From contig DATHMK010000033.1 of the NCBI GenBank assembly GCA_035487155.1, forward strand, positions 19,468 to 83,467: DNA of 64,000 nucleotides, given 5' to 3'. This document shows positions 51,191-59,976 of this stretch, in pieces (within the stretch, counting starts at the first letter, position 1; each line of letters opens with the position of its first letter). Under the pieces are notes generated by a model. It was not told the DNA's origin. It saw only the letters and a list, made by a program, of their open reading frames with translations, and ran no database searches. Source of the DNA: DAIDKA01 sp035487155. GTDB taxonomy: Bacteria > Pseudomonadota > Gammaproteobacteria > Steroidobacterales > Steroidobacteraceae. The position numbers and the translations under genes were made by a program.

Positions 51191-51604
51191 TTAGGGTTTG
51201 CTGCTCACCAGAATCAAGGGCTTCGCAGTGACCGCCTGCGCCATCGCACCATCCAGCAGATCACGGATGTCCGCGACCATCTGTCTGGTGTTGGGGTCCT
51301 TGCCATGGGCTGCTACGGCATCCGCATTGCGGTAGTGCTCGATGAGTACGTAGGTCTGCGAACCTGCGCCGGGCAGATACAGATCGTAGTAGATATTGCC
51401 CGGTTCGGCGCTCACCAAAGCCGCCTGGATCTTCGCCATGGCCCTCTCGAACTCAGCGTTCTTACCCGCTTTGACCTTGAATCTGACGACAAAGGTGGTG
51501 GCTGCGGGGGCCGCGGCCGGCGTGGCCGGCGCGGCTGTCTGGGCGCTGGCGACGTTCATCATACCCAGTGCCGCCGCGGCGGTGACGAGCAGTCCGATTC
51601 GCAT
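51191..51604 (-). CDS. Exported antibiotic-biosynthesis-monooxygenase (ABM) fold protein
   Basis: The 137-residue protein has a signal peptide (about 1-22, ending ASAQ), an Ala-rich linker, and an ABM ferredoxin-like domain (about 40-130: FVVRFKVKAGKNAEFERAMAKIQ, GNIYYDLYLP, TYVLIEHYRNADAVAAHG). ABM proteins are cofactor-free oxygenases or small-molecule isomerases; an exported one could act on quinones. It begins 10 nt after the Vgb-like gene and precedes tam, suggesting one transcript. Confidence 0.87.
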   Translation of the reverse strand: MRIGLLVTAAAALGMMNVASAQTAAPATPAAAPAATTFVVRFKVKAGKNAEFERAMAKIQAALVSAEPGNIYYDLYLPGAGSQTYVLIEHYRNADAVAAHGKDPNTRQMVADIRDLLDGAMAQAVTAKPLILVSSKP

Positions 51605-51614
51605 GATATTCCCC

Positions 51615-52730
51615 TTACTGTTGGCGGGATGCCGAGGGCACGAACTGCAGATAGCTGATGCGATTGGCGCCGCCATCCGCAAACCACAGGCGATTCACCA
51701 GGCGCGTGGGCGGCTCACGGTCGCTGCCGGCGGACAGGCCCACCGAGCGTCCATCAGCACCTGAGGAGAACTCCGTGATGGCACCCGCGGGCGTCACTCG
51801 GCCGAGTGTGGCACCACGGGTGTACCAGAGGTTGCGATCCGGACCCACGGCGATATTGATGGGTGAGGCCGCCCCTTGCGGCAGCGGATACTCGCTGATT
51901 CTGCCGTCAAAGGTGATGCGCCCGACGCGGTTGCCGTCGGTGCGCACACCGTCGATGCCGCCGGAGAGTTCCACAAACCACAGGGCACCATCCGGACCCA
52001 TGGTGATGTCCCCCGGGCCGCTGTTCGGGCGGGGCAGGACAAATTCGGTGATCGTGCCCTTGGGTGTGATGCGGCCGATGCGATTGGTCTTGAATTCAGA
52101 GAACCAGACATTGCCATCGGCGCCGGTGGCGACCGCGCGCGGGCCGCTGTCGGGAGTCGGGGGCGAAAACTCGCTAATGACGCCGGCCGGGGTGATCCGG
52201 CCGATTTTGCCGGCCGCAAACATGCCGAACCAGATGTTGCCGTCAGTCCCCAACGATATGGCCCGCGGCTGGCTGTTGGGTGTCGGGATGTCCCACTCGG
52301 TAATGACCCCGTTCTGAGTGATTCGTCCGATGCGGTTGCCGGTGTGTTCCGAGAACCACAGGTTGCCGTCCGAGCCGCGCGCGATGATGCGTGGGGAACT
52401 GTCGGCATGGGGCAAGGCGAACTCCATCAGGTCGCTGCCGTCGGGGTTCATGCTGCCGATGCGATTGCCGCCGCCCTCGGTGAACCAGACCCGACCATCT
52501 ACGGCCACCGTCACGGTGGTCGGGCCGCTGCGCTCGTGGGGCAGCGGGTAGAAGTGCACCTGTGCGTCGGTGCTCAGCCCGCCCTCATGGGGTGCCAGCC
52601 AGCGCTGCTGCTCCGGGTCGGGGGTCTGGGCCGGGCTTCGCGGGCCCGGCAGTGCCACGGCCAGCAGCGCCAGCAGCACCGCAGCCTTGAAGCCAGCGGG
52701 GCAATGCACACTCCTTGCTGATTCTGGCAT
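51615..52730 (-). CDS. Exported streptogramin-lyase-like (Vgb) beta-propeller protein
   Basis: The 371-residue protein has a signal peptide (about 1-35) and seven or so repeats of about 42 residues of the form GxDGNxWFxExxxNRIGRIxxxGxITEFxxPTPxSxPRAI, characteristic of virginiamycin B lyase-type propellers. Vgb cleaves the ester of streptogramin B antibiotics, but most chromosomal homologues have no known activity and are longer or shorter than the 295-residue enzyme. Resistance should not be assumed. It leads the minus-strand group with the ABM protein. Confidence 0.85.
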   Translation of the reverse strand: MPESARSVHCPAGFKAAVLLALLAVALPGPRSPAQTPDPEQQRWLAPHEGGLSTDAQVHFYPLPHERSGPTTVTVAVDGRVWFTEGGGNRIGSMNPDGSDLMEFALPHADSSPRIIARGSDGNLWFSEHTGNRIGRITQNGVITEWDIPTPNSQPRAISLGTDGNIWFGMFAAGKIGRITPAGVISEFSPPTPDSGPRAVATGADGNVWFSEFKTNRIGRITPKGTITEFVLPRPNSGPGDITMGPDGALWFVELSGGIDGVRTDGNRVGRITFDGRISEYPLPQGAASPINIAVGPDRNLWYTRGATLGRVTPAGAITEFSSGADGRSVGLSAGSDREPPTRLVNRLWFADGGANRISYLQFVPSASRQQ

Positions 52731-52811
52731 GACGGATCCTCACGACAGGTAAACGCCCTTGGCCCACCCGGCAGCGTATCATTTCGCACTTTGACGGGTA
52801 GGGGGGATACC

Positions 52812-54092
52812 ATGCAGCCGGCTGCTGGCGCACCAGGCGTACGCTTTGCCGGGCGCGGACTTCTGGTCCTGACGCTGATCAATCTGCTCAACTACCTGGA
52901 TCGCTACGTGCCCTCTGCGGTACTGCCGCAGATGAAGGCGGCGGGGATTGTCTCGAGCGACTCCGAGTCGGGCTTGCTCGCGACGGGATTCCTGGTGGTC
53001 TACATGCTGGCATCGCCGGTATTCGGCTACCTCGGGGACCGGCGCTCGCGCACCCGCCCGATCGCAATCGGGGTGGCCTTGTGGAGTATTGCGACCGCCT
53101 GGTCGGGGCTGTCGCGCAGTTACTGGGAGTTGTTCGCCTCGCGCGCCGCAGTGGGCATCGGTGAGGCAGCCTATGCCACGATCGCTCCGACGCTGCTGGC
53201 CGACTACTACGCACCATCGCGGCGGGGACGAGTATTCGCGATCTTCTACATGGCCATTCCGGTGGGGGCCGCGCTGGGCTATGTGGTGGGCGGGGCGGTA
53301 TCGCAAGCCTGGGGCTGGCGCGCCGCATACCTGGTTGCCGGGCTACCCGGGCTGCTGCTGGCGCTGGGGGCGCTGCGGGTACCGGATCCGCCGCGCGGCT
53401 CGAGTGAAGTCGCCGCGAGCGCGCGGCTCCCACCCGCATCGCGCACGCGCGTCTTCGATGCTCTGTGGCAGACGCTGCGCCTGTACCTGAAGCTCGCGGG
53501 CCAGAGTTCCTATGCGCTGACTGTGTTGGGTTATGCGGCGTACACCTTCGCACTGGGCGGCCTGGCATTTTGGATGCCCACGTTCCTGGAGCGGGTGCGC
53601 GCTGTGCCCGTGTCGCAGGCCACCACCGGGTTCGGCGCCATCGTGGTCGTCACCGGCATTGTCGGCACCTTTGTGGGTGGTTGGTTGGGGGACTATTGTC
53701 AGCGCTACACGCGACAGTCCTATCTGTGGCTGTCGGCAGTTACAACCTTTGCAGCATTGCCGCTGACGCTGGTGTGTCTCAGGAGCGCCGTGCCATCCAT
53801 CTTCTACCCGACGCTGATGGGGGCCGAGCTGCTGCTGTTCATGTCGACCGGGCCCATCAACTCCGTGATCGTGGGCCTGGTGAGCCCCGCGCAACGGGCT
53901 TCGGCCATTGCCCTGAGCGTGCTCGCCATCCACCTGCTCGGGGATGTGATTTCACCACCGCTCATCGGCAGGTTGTCGGATCGAACTTCATTGGCGCAGG
54001 CGGTGCTGCTGGTTCCCGTTGCGGTAGCCGTGAGCGGGTTGTTTTGGCTCGTGGCTGCCCTGCGTTGTCGCCAGCAAGGCCTTCGGGCCTGA
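52812..54092 (+). CDS. MFS transporter, Spinster-like
   Basis: The 426-residue protein has about twelve membrane helices and the motifs NYLDRYVPSAVLP in helix 1, GYLGDRRSRTRPI in loop 2-3 and YATIAPTLLADYYAPSRRGRVF, characteristic of the Spns/hexuronate-like MFS group. GGGGGG precedes the ATG at 52812; a TTG at 52791 is in frame. Substrate unknown. It is 96 bp upstream of murJ with no shared role evident. Confidence 0.88.
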   Translation: MQPAAGAPGVRFAGRGLLVLTLINLLNYLDRYVPSAVLPQMKAAGIVSSDSESGLLATGFLVVYMLASPVFGYLGDRRSRTRPIAIGVALWSIATAWSGLSRSYWELFASRAAVGIGEAAYATIAPTLLADYYAPSRRGRVFAIFYMAIPVGAALGYVVGGAVSQAWGWRAAYLVAGLPGLLLALGALRVPDPPRGSSEVAASARLPPASRTRVFDALWQTLRLYLKLAGQSSYALTVLGYAAYTFALGGLAFWMPTFLERVRAVPVSQATTGFGAIVVVTGIVGTFVGGWLGDYCQRYTRQSYLWLSAVTTFAALPLTLVCLRSAVPSIFYPTLMGAELLLFMSTGPINSVIVGLVSPAQRASAIALSVLAIHLLGDVISPPLIGRLSDRTSLAQAVLLVPVAVAVSGLFWLVAALRCRQQGLRA

Positions 54093-54188
54093 TCCTGTGA
54101 CGACGCGCGCAATCCCGGCGGTGTCGCTGGCCAGCATGCACCCCATACAGGTACAGTCCTCAAGTCCACGCTGCTGAAAGTCCCACCC

Positions 54189-55823
54189 TTGGCATCCACT
54201 CCCATTTCTGAAAATCCACCACTGGCACCCGGCCGGTCCAGACCGGAAACCCTAAACACCCGCGCGGCCGGCGTCGTCGGCCTGGCCGTGATGTGCAGTC
54301 GCCTGCTGGGACTGGTGCGCGAACAGGTCGTTGCGGCGCTGTTTGGCGGGGCCGCTCTCTTGGATGCGTTCGTCATTGCCTTTCGCATCCCGAATCTGCT
54401 GCGCGATTTGTTCGCCGAGGGCGCGCTGTCCACGGCGTTCATCACCGTGTTCAGCAGAACGACCAGCCGCGAAGGGGATGCGGCAGCGTTCCGGCTGGCC
54501 AACAAGGTTGCGACACTGGCGGTGCTCACGGTCAGCAGCCTCACTGTTCTGGGAATAATCTTCGCCCCCTGGGTGATCTCGGAGCTGGCGCCGGGATTTG
54601 ATCCGGCCAAACAGGCGCTGACGGTGACGCTGGCCCGCATCATGTATCCGTTCATCGTGCTGGTGTCGCTGGCCGCGTTGGTCATGGGCATGCTCAACGC
54701 GCGCAATGTGTTCGGTATACCGGCAATGGCCTCCAGCTTCTTCAATCTGGGTTCCATCGTGGCAGGCGTCGGGTTGGGCTGGCTGTTTGATCCGCATTTC
54801 GGAGCGCGGGCGCTTCTGGGATTGTCCCTGGGGACGCTGATCGGCGGACTGCTGCAGCTTCTGGTGCAGCTGCCGGCGTTACGGCGCGAGGGCTACGTGT
54901 ACCGCCCGGATTTTTCCTGGCGGCACTCAGGCGTGTCCGAAGTGCTGCGGCTGATGGTGCCATCGGTCATCGCGGCCAGTTCGACGCAGATCAACGTCAC
55001 GGTCAACTCCATGTTCTCCACGCAGCTGGGGGATGGTCCGACCGCATGGCTCTCGATCGCCTTCAGGCTGATGCAGTTGCCCCTGGGAATATTTGGCGTA
55101 GCGCTGGGCACGGTGTCGCTGCCGCTGCTGGCGCGGTTGGCGGCGGCCGGCAAACGGGACGGCTTTCGCGATGAACTGGCGCGCGGTATCCGGCTGGCCT
55201 TCCTGATGACCATACCGGCAACGGTGGGGCTGATTGTGCTCGCCGACCCGATTGTCTGGGTGCTGTACCGGCATGGTCGGTTCACCGCCTACCAGGCGCA
55301 TGAGGCGGCCGGAGCGCTCCAGTATTACGCTTTGGGCCTGGTGGGCTATGCGTCGCTGAAGGTGCTGGTAAACGCCTTCTATGCCATCGATCGGCGCAAG
55401 ACCCCCATGTTCGTGAGCTTCGGCGCGGTGGGGCTGAACCTGCTGTTCAATTGGCTGTTCACCTGGCACCTGCACTGGGGTTTTCGTGGTCTGGCGTTCT
55501 CCACCGCGTGCCTTGCGACGACCAATTTCGTGGTGCTGTTCCTGCTGATGCGCAAGGAACTCGGCCGCTTCCACTCCTTCGCACTGGGATGGCTGACCCT
55601 GCGGGTGGGCGCAGCCGCAGGCATCATGGCCGCGGTATGCGTGGCCAGTACGCGCTGGCTGTTGCCGGGCTGGGAGGGCAGCGGATTCTGGCTGCGGCTG
55701 GCCTGGCTCATGGGCACCATCGTGGTGGCGGCGGCGGTGTTTGCCCTCTGCAGCACCGCTCTCAAAGTGTCCGAGCTCACCACGATCACGGCGGCCTTCA
55801 GGCGCCGCCTGGCCCGTCGCTGA
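54189..55823 (+). CDS. murJ: Lipid II flippase MurJ
   Basis: The 544-residue protein has about fourteen membrane helices and MurJ landmarks: MCSRLLGLVREQVVAALFG, DAFVIAFRIPNLLRDLFAEGALSTAFI, MYPFIVLVSLAALVMGMLN and VLVNAFYAIDRRKTPM. It flips lipid II across the inner membrane for peptidoglycan synthesis and is normally essential. The likely start is the TTG at 54189, since no ATG lies in frame before the conserved region. It is monocistronic here, converging on the OMF gene. Confidence 0.96.
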   Translation: MASTPISENPPLAPGRSRPETLNTRAAGVVGLAVMCSRLLGLVREQVVAALFGGAALLDAFVIAFRIPNLLRDLFAEGALSTAFITVFSRTTSREGDAAAFRLANKVATLAVLTVSSLTVLGIIFAPWVISELAPGFDPAKQALTVTLARIMYPFIVLVSLAALVMGMLNARNVFGIPAMASSFFNLGSIVAGVGLGWLFDPHFGARALLGLSLGTLIGGLLQLLVQLPALRREGYVYRPDFSWRHSGVSEVLRLMVPSVIAASSTQINVTVNSMFSTQLGDGPTAWLSIAFRLMQLPLGIFGVALGTVSLPLLARLAAAGKRDGFRDELARGIRLAFLMTIPATVGLIVLADPIVWVLYRHGRFTAYQAHEAAGALQYYALGLVGYASLKVLVNAFYAIDRRKTPMFVSFGAVGLNLLFNWLFTWHLHWGFRGLAFSTACLATTNFVVLFLLMRKELGRFHSFALGWLTLRVGAAAGIMAAVCVASTRWLLPGWEGSGFWLRLAWLMGTIVVAAAVFALCSTALKVSELTTITAAFRRRLARR

Positions 55824-55841
55824 GGGGTCGGCTGCCCGGCG

Positions 55842-57290
55842 TCACTGGTAGTGGGAGTAGTCCGGGGCCTTCCAGCCGCCGCCGAGGTCGGTGATCAGCG
55901 TCACCGCGGTGGTCTGTTGCGACACTTTCATCTGCGCCAGACTCAGGCGGGCGCTCAGCGCCGCGGTCTGCGCCACCACGACCGTGGTGAAATCCACCGT
56001 GCCGGCCGTGTACTCGTTGAGCGTCAGTTTCTCGGCGAGATCCAGGGCCTCGGAGTTCTGGCGGCGCAGATCGAATTCCTTCTGGTAGATCGCCTCGCCC
56101 GCAAGGTCGTTCTCGACATCCTGGAAAGCGGTCAGCACCGTCTGCCGATAGGAGGCGACCGCCGCATCGTAGGCGCGTCGTGCCTGGTCCACCTGCGCGC
56201 GGCGACCGCCGAAATCCAGCAGGGTCTGGGACAGGGAGCCGCCCACCGATTTGGTCAGGTTCGTACTTTGGAAAAGAGTACTCGCCGCAGTGGACAGGAA
56301 CCCGTAGGAACCGCTGAGGGTGATGGCCGGAAAGTAACTGGCCTCCTGGACGCCGATGGTCGCGTTGGCAGCGGCAATCTGCCGTTCCACATTGGCGATG
56401 TCCGGGCGCCGCTGCAACAGCTCCGAGGGCACTCCGGCGGGAATCTGTGGCGTCGGGATGTCCCAGGTGTCGCGTGCGGCGACCTGAAAGCCGGAGGCGG
56501 GTTTGCCCACCAGTGCCGCGATGGCGTTCTCCAGCTGATCACGCTGCAGCAGCTCTGACTGTTCCTGATCCTGCGCTGAGAGCAGCTGCGATTGCGCCTG
56601 CAGCACATCGGTACGGGCGGAGACACCGGCCTTGTACTTGTTCTGCGTGATCGTATACGTGCGCTGGTAGGCGCCTTCGGTATCCGAGAGCAACTTGCGC
56701 TGCGCGTCCGCACCGCGCAGCTGCAGATACGCTATGGCCAGCTGGCTGCGGGCCGACAGTTCTGCATTGGCCAGATCGGCGGCACTGGCCTGGGCACCGG
56801 CGCGAGCATTTTCCAGGGTGCGGCGCAGTTTCCCCCACACGTCCAGTTCCCAGTCGGTGCTGGCAGCGAGCTGGTAGGTGGTGGATTTGCCGCTACCGGA
56901 GATCACACCGCTGCCGCCTGCACCGCCGCCTACCACGAAGCCGGGAGCACCGCTGATCGAGCGCGTCGCGCCGCCGCTCAGATCGATCGAGGGCAATAGA
57001 TTGGAGCGATCCTGGCGTACGACCGCACGGGCCTGCATGTAGGCCGCAGATGCCTGCGCGATGTTCTGATTGTTGACGATGACCTGGGCCTCCAGATCAT
57101 TGAGAATCGGGTCATTGAAGATAGTCCACCACTCATCCGGGAGTGCCGGAGCGCTGGCCACGGGATTCTTGTACTGCTCCGTGACCGCGGCAGAGGGGCG
57201 CTTGTAGTTGGGGCCGATCGCGCACCCGACCAGTAACGTGGCGATCGCCACGGGTACCAGGGAGCGGGCGGCACTGCAAAATGGCGACAT
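55842..57290 (-). CDS. RND efflux outer-membrane lipoprotein, NodT/OprM family
   Basis: The 482-residue protein begins with a lipoprotein signal (TLLVGC, Cys23) followed by the family start IGPNYKRP and has two TolC-like repeats (EWWTIFNDPILNDLEAQVIVNNQNIAQA, WELDVWGKLRRTLENARA, LLQRRPDIANVERQIAAAN, ALDLAEKLTLNEYTAGT). It would form the outer-membrane channel of a tripartite efflux pump. The adaptor and RND pump genes are not in the adjacent sequence, so it is an orphan. It ends 19 bp from murJ, tail to tail. Confidence 0.94.
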   Translation of the reverse strand: MSPFCSAARSLVPVAIATLLVGCAIGPNYKRPSAAVTEQYKNPVASAPALPDEWWTIFNDPILNDLEAQVIVNNQNIAQASAAYMQARAVVRQDRSNLLPSIDLSGGATRSISGAPGFVVGGGAGGSGVISGSGKSTTYQLAASTDWELDVWGKLRRTLENARAGAQASAADLANAELSARSQLAIAYLQLRGADAQRKLLSDTEGAYQRTYTITQNKYKAGVSARTDVLQAQSQLLSAQDQEQSELLQRDQLENAIAALVGKPASGFQVAARDTWDIPTPQIPAGVPSELLQRRPDIANVERQIAAANATIGVQEASYFPAITLSGSYGFLSTAASTLFQSTNLTKSVGGSLSQTLLDFGGRRAQVDQARRAYDAAVASYRQTVLTAFQDVENDLAGEAIYQKEFDLRRQNSEALDLAEKLTLNEYTAGTVDFTTVVVAQTAALSARLSLAQMKVSQQTTAVTLITDLGGGWKAPDYSHYQ

Positions 57291-57430
57291 CCAGGCATCC
57301 TCTCATGCGCTCAGGCTCCTGCCCGAGGTTCACCAACCGAAGCATAGCGCAAGGATAGGCTGGACCGCGGGAGCGGTCGACCGCTTTGGTACGAAAGGCC
57401 CCTCCGGTGCCATGGGCGGCCCGATCGGCA

Positions 57431-58171
57431 TCAGACGATGCACAGGCCGGTGATCACCAGGCCCTGCTCGTGCAGGTAGCCGCCCTGCCAGGGTCCGGGG
57501 TGCAGATCCGCAATTTGTAACGATCGGGTGGGCCGTACGCTGAAACGGTCGGATTCAATGTCGACACTGATGTCGGTGAATCCCAGCCATTCGCCGGTCA
57601 ATGTGTGCTGGCATTTGTAAAATGCCTCCTTGGCACTGAAGATCAGAGTCGCCACCGCAATTGCCGCCACCTCATCCTGCGACTGCAGGCTCGCCAGTTC
57701 CTCAGGAGAGCAGATGCGACGCCAAAGGTGGGGCTTCACGGAATCCTCCGGTTCTGCATCGAGCCCCACAGCGCGTATCTGAGTGATGGCGGCGACGACC
57801 GCCGCGCAGTAGCCATCGGTATGCGTGATGCTGCCCGTGGCACCGACGGGCCAGCGGGGGGCGCGATCAGCACCCATAGGCAATGCCACGGCACCGTAGC
57901 CAAGCTGCGCCAGGGCGGCGCGTGCGCAGGCGCGGCCCGCCGCGAACTCGGAAACCCGCTTCGGTACCGCTCGTAGCAGAGACTGTTGTTCCTCCGGTAG
58001 CAGCGTAGCAGCGGAAACGGTGTCGTGCGTTTGATAGGCCACGGCGCCGTTCGGGAACAAAGCCGCGATGCGTGGTGCCGCGTTCACGCTTTGCGGCGCC
58101 GTCTGATTGAAAGTGACCCTTGCTCTGTGATTGAGTCCAACACAAATTGATAAATTGTTTTTCGCAAACAC
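57431..58171 (-). CDS. 4'-phosphopantetheinyl transferase, EntD-like
   Basis: The 246-residue protein has the family motifs VGLDAEPEDSVKPHLW (with Mg-binding Asp and Glu) and IFSAKEAFYKCQ, plus WPVGATGSITHTDGYCAAVV. It resembles EntD-type enzymes that transfer phosphopantetheine to carrier domains of nonribosomal peptide or polyketide synthases, or to ACP. No synthase is in the window. The length and start are typical; several internal ATGs are possible but would cut into the N-terminal region. Confidence 0.9.
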   Translation of the reverse strand: MFAKNNLSICVGLNHRARVTFNQTAPQSVNAAPRIAALFPNGAVAYQTHDTVSAATLLPEEQQSLLRAVPKRVSEFAAGRACARAALAQLGYGAVALPMGADRAPRWPVGATGSITHTDGYCAAVVAAITQIRAVGLDAEPEDSVKPHLWRRICSPEELASLQSQDEVAAIAVATLIFSAKEAFYKCQHTLTGEWLGFTDISVDIESDRFSVRPTRSLQIADLHPGPWQGGYLHEQGLVITGLCIV

Positions 58172-58276
58172 ATGTCAATCATTGAACCAAATGGTCCGTT
58201 TCGATTCAAATCCAGGGCATCCTGGAGTAAGATCCGCGCCTGAAATTTTTTGCAGAAAACTTTATTGGAGCTAGCA

Positions 58277-58462
58277 ATGCCGCGTACCACGCGCCGTAAA
58301 CGTGTTCTCTGGGCCGCTGATGAACTGAAAACTTTGCGAAAGCTTGCTGGCAAAGAGGGCGTCCGCAAGATTGCCCGTCAATTGAAGCGCAGCGAAGCGG
58401 CGGTTCGCTTCAAGGCCTGGCAGAAGCGCATCAAGCTCGCCGTCAGAAAAGCCAAGAGTTAA
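58277..58462 (+). CDS. Small basic Myb/SANT-like DNA-binding protein
   Basis: The 61-residue protein is strongly basic and contains WAADELKTLRKLAG, REGxRKIARQLKRSEAAVRFKAWQ-like helices consistent with a three-helix Myb/SANT or homeodomain-like DNA-binding unit. The ATG at 58277 is preceded by TTGGAG at good spacing. Such small proteins occur in Xanthomonadales-like genomes without assigned role. It is followed by a palindrome that may terminate it. Confidence 0.75.
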   Translation: MPRTTRRKRVLWAADELKTLRKLAGKEGVRKIARQLKRSEAAVRFKAWQKRIKLAVRKAKS

Positions 58463-58463
58463 G

Positions 58464-58481
58464 TCCGCCGCTAGCGGCGGA
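58464..58481. terminator. Palindrome between convergent genes, possible terminator
   Basis: TCCGCCGCTAGCGGCGGA is a perfect 18-bp palindrome right after the SANT-like stop and overlapping the last codons of the convergent gene. It could form an 8-bp GC stem. No T-run follows on the plus strand; a T-rich segment follows on the minus strand. Terminator function is only plausible. Confidence 0.4.
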
Positions 58482-59058
58482 TGCGAAGCGCGGATGAGCC
58501 GCTGATATGGGCGGCCTCCGGCAGCGCCGTAGGTCGAATGGGCGCCGCGGAACTGAGGTGCTGTTCAGCGAGCCGTCCCGCGTTGAGCAGATTGCCATCG
58601 AGGATCTGGCCGGCAGCCCGGCTGACGCTGATGTTCGGCGGCGTGCCCCGGGTGAGCACATGGGCCATGAGCGCATTGGCGATGGGCGGGGGCGGTGCGC
58701 GCAGACTCTTCGGTGCCGCCAGTTCATAGCTGAGCGCCGCCAGAGCCCGGATCTCATCCCAGTTGATCTCGCCCTGATCCAGACGCAGACCAAGCCAGCC
58801 GCGCCGACCGATGAATCGCGGCAGGTAGAACCGGTCGGGCGACTTCTTGACGTGTTCGATGTGCTCGCCCAGACGGGTCTTGAAGCAGGCGGCGGTGATG
58901 CCATCGCCGCCATGATTTCTGAGGAAATAGGCAAAAATCTTGCCGCGCACCCGAAAATCCGCATGCGCGCCGCAATTGGTGCGCTCGGCCTCCGGCAAGC
59001 CCAAGCACACCGCGCTCAGCAGGCGCAGACGGCGGTCTTCCCTCGTTCGGGTAGCCAT
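58471..59058 (-). CDS. MmcQ/YjbR-family protein with C-terminal extension
   Basis: The 195-residue protein has the YjbR fold over about 1-118 (VCLGLPEAERTNCGAHADFRVRGKIFAYF, CFKTRLGEHIEHVKKSPDRFYLPRFIGRRGWLGLRL, YELAAPKSL). The family usually ends there; here about 75 further residues rich in Ala, Pro and Leu follow. The ATG at 59058 has GGGAG upstream. The role of the family is unknown. Confidence 0.82.
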   Translation of the reverse strand: MATRTREDRRLRLLSAVCLGLPEAERTNCGAHADFRVRGKIFAYFLRNHGGDGITAACFKTRLGEHIEHVKKSPDRFYLPRFIGRRGWLGLRLDQGEINWDEIRALAALSYELAAPKSLRAPPPPIANALMAHVLTRGTPPNISVSRAAGQILDGNLLNAGRLAEQHLSSAAPIRPTALPEAAHISGSSALRIRR

Positions 59059-59158
59059 GAAGATGCTCCCCGGATCCCCAACCCAGTGTCCCGTTGCCGA
59101 GCCTACCACGGGGGCCGGATCACTGGTCAATCATCAGCCTGCCGCATAGGCTTAATGC

Positions 59159-59962
59159 ATGGACTTACGATTGCAACGGCTGCTGGAACTGGTGCGTTCG
59201 GCCGCGGCCGCCCCAGCCGGCATGATCATGGAGGGCTTTCGCCATCCGCAGCTGCAGATCGACACCAAGGCGGACGGTTCGGTCGTGACCCGCTGCGATC
59301 GCGAGGCCGAACGGCTGATCCGCGAGATCCTCGCCCGTGAGGGGCCCTGGCCGGTCCTTGGCGAGGAATTCGGCCTGGGCGAGGCGCCCGTGGCGCCGGC
59401 CAGCCATCGCTGGGTGCTTGATCCCATAGACGGGACCTTGGGTTACAGCCGCGGCCTGCCGACTTTCGGGACGCTGCTGGCATTCGAGTCCTTGCAGCCG
59501 CTGTGGGCCCTGGCAGGCGCCATTCACCTGCCGGCGGCCGCCGAGACCTATTCGGCCGCCAGGGGGCTTGGCGCCTGGTGCAACGGCCAGCCCATCCAGG
59601 TGGCTCCCGACCGCGGACCCCAGCAGCGCATCGTGGCGCATGTACCGCCGGCGAATTTCGCCCGGGCCCGTTTGTCCCAGGGGTTCGAGAATCTGATGCG
59701 CGCCGGCAGCCACCTGCGCGGGTGCCACGACTGCTGGTCGCATGCGATGGCGGCGCGCGGCGCTCTGGATGCACTGGTGGAGCTTGGATTGAACCGTTGG
59801 GACATTGCGGCCACGCAGGTCATCGTAGAGGAGGCCGGGGGCGCCTGCCGCATCCGGCCCTCGCACTATGGCCCCGGCAAGTTCGATGTGGTGCTGGGGA
59901 ATGTCCGCGCGGTGGACGAAGTCGCGGCCCTCATTGGTTTTGACCGCGACCCGGCGGCCTAG
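59159..59962 (+). CDS. Inositol-monophosphatase-family phosphatase, possibly histidinol-phosphatase
   Basis: The 267-residue protein has the metal motifs GEEFG, VLDPIDGTLGYSRGLP (residues about 86-101) and the C-terminal RWDIAATQVIVEEAGG, the signature of Mg-dependent, Li-sensitive phosphatases. The length and DGT-xGYxxGxP pattern suit HisN-type histidinol-phosphatase or inositol-1-monophosphatase; the neighbours do not decide. It is a single gene, converging on the Lys/Ala-rich gene by 14 bp. Confidence 0.88.
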   Translation: MDLRLQRLLELVRSAAAAPAGMIMEGFRHPQLQIDTKADGSVVTRCDREAERLIREILAREGPWPVLGEEFGLGEAPVAPASHRWVLDPIDGTLGYSRGLPTFGTLLAFESLQPLWALAGAIHLPAAAETYSAARGLGAWCNGQPIQVAPDRGPQQRIVAHVPPANFARARLSQGFENLMRAGSHLRGCHDCWSHAMAARGALDALVELGLNRWDIAATQVIVEEAGGACRIRPSHYGPGKFDVVLGNVRAVDEVAALIGFDRDPAA

Positions 59963-59976
59963 AAGGGGCCGGAGCT

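Noticed and set aside
51615..52730. Streptogramin resistance gene vgb
   Set aside because: Only the propeller repeat pattern supports it; the gene is chromosomal in layout, has a signal peptide and a non-resistance neighbourhood.
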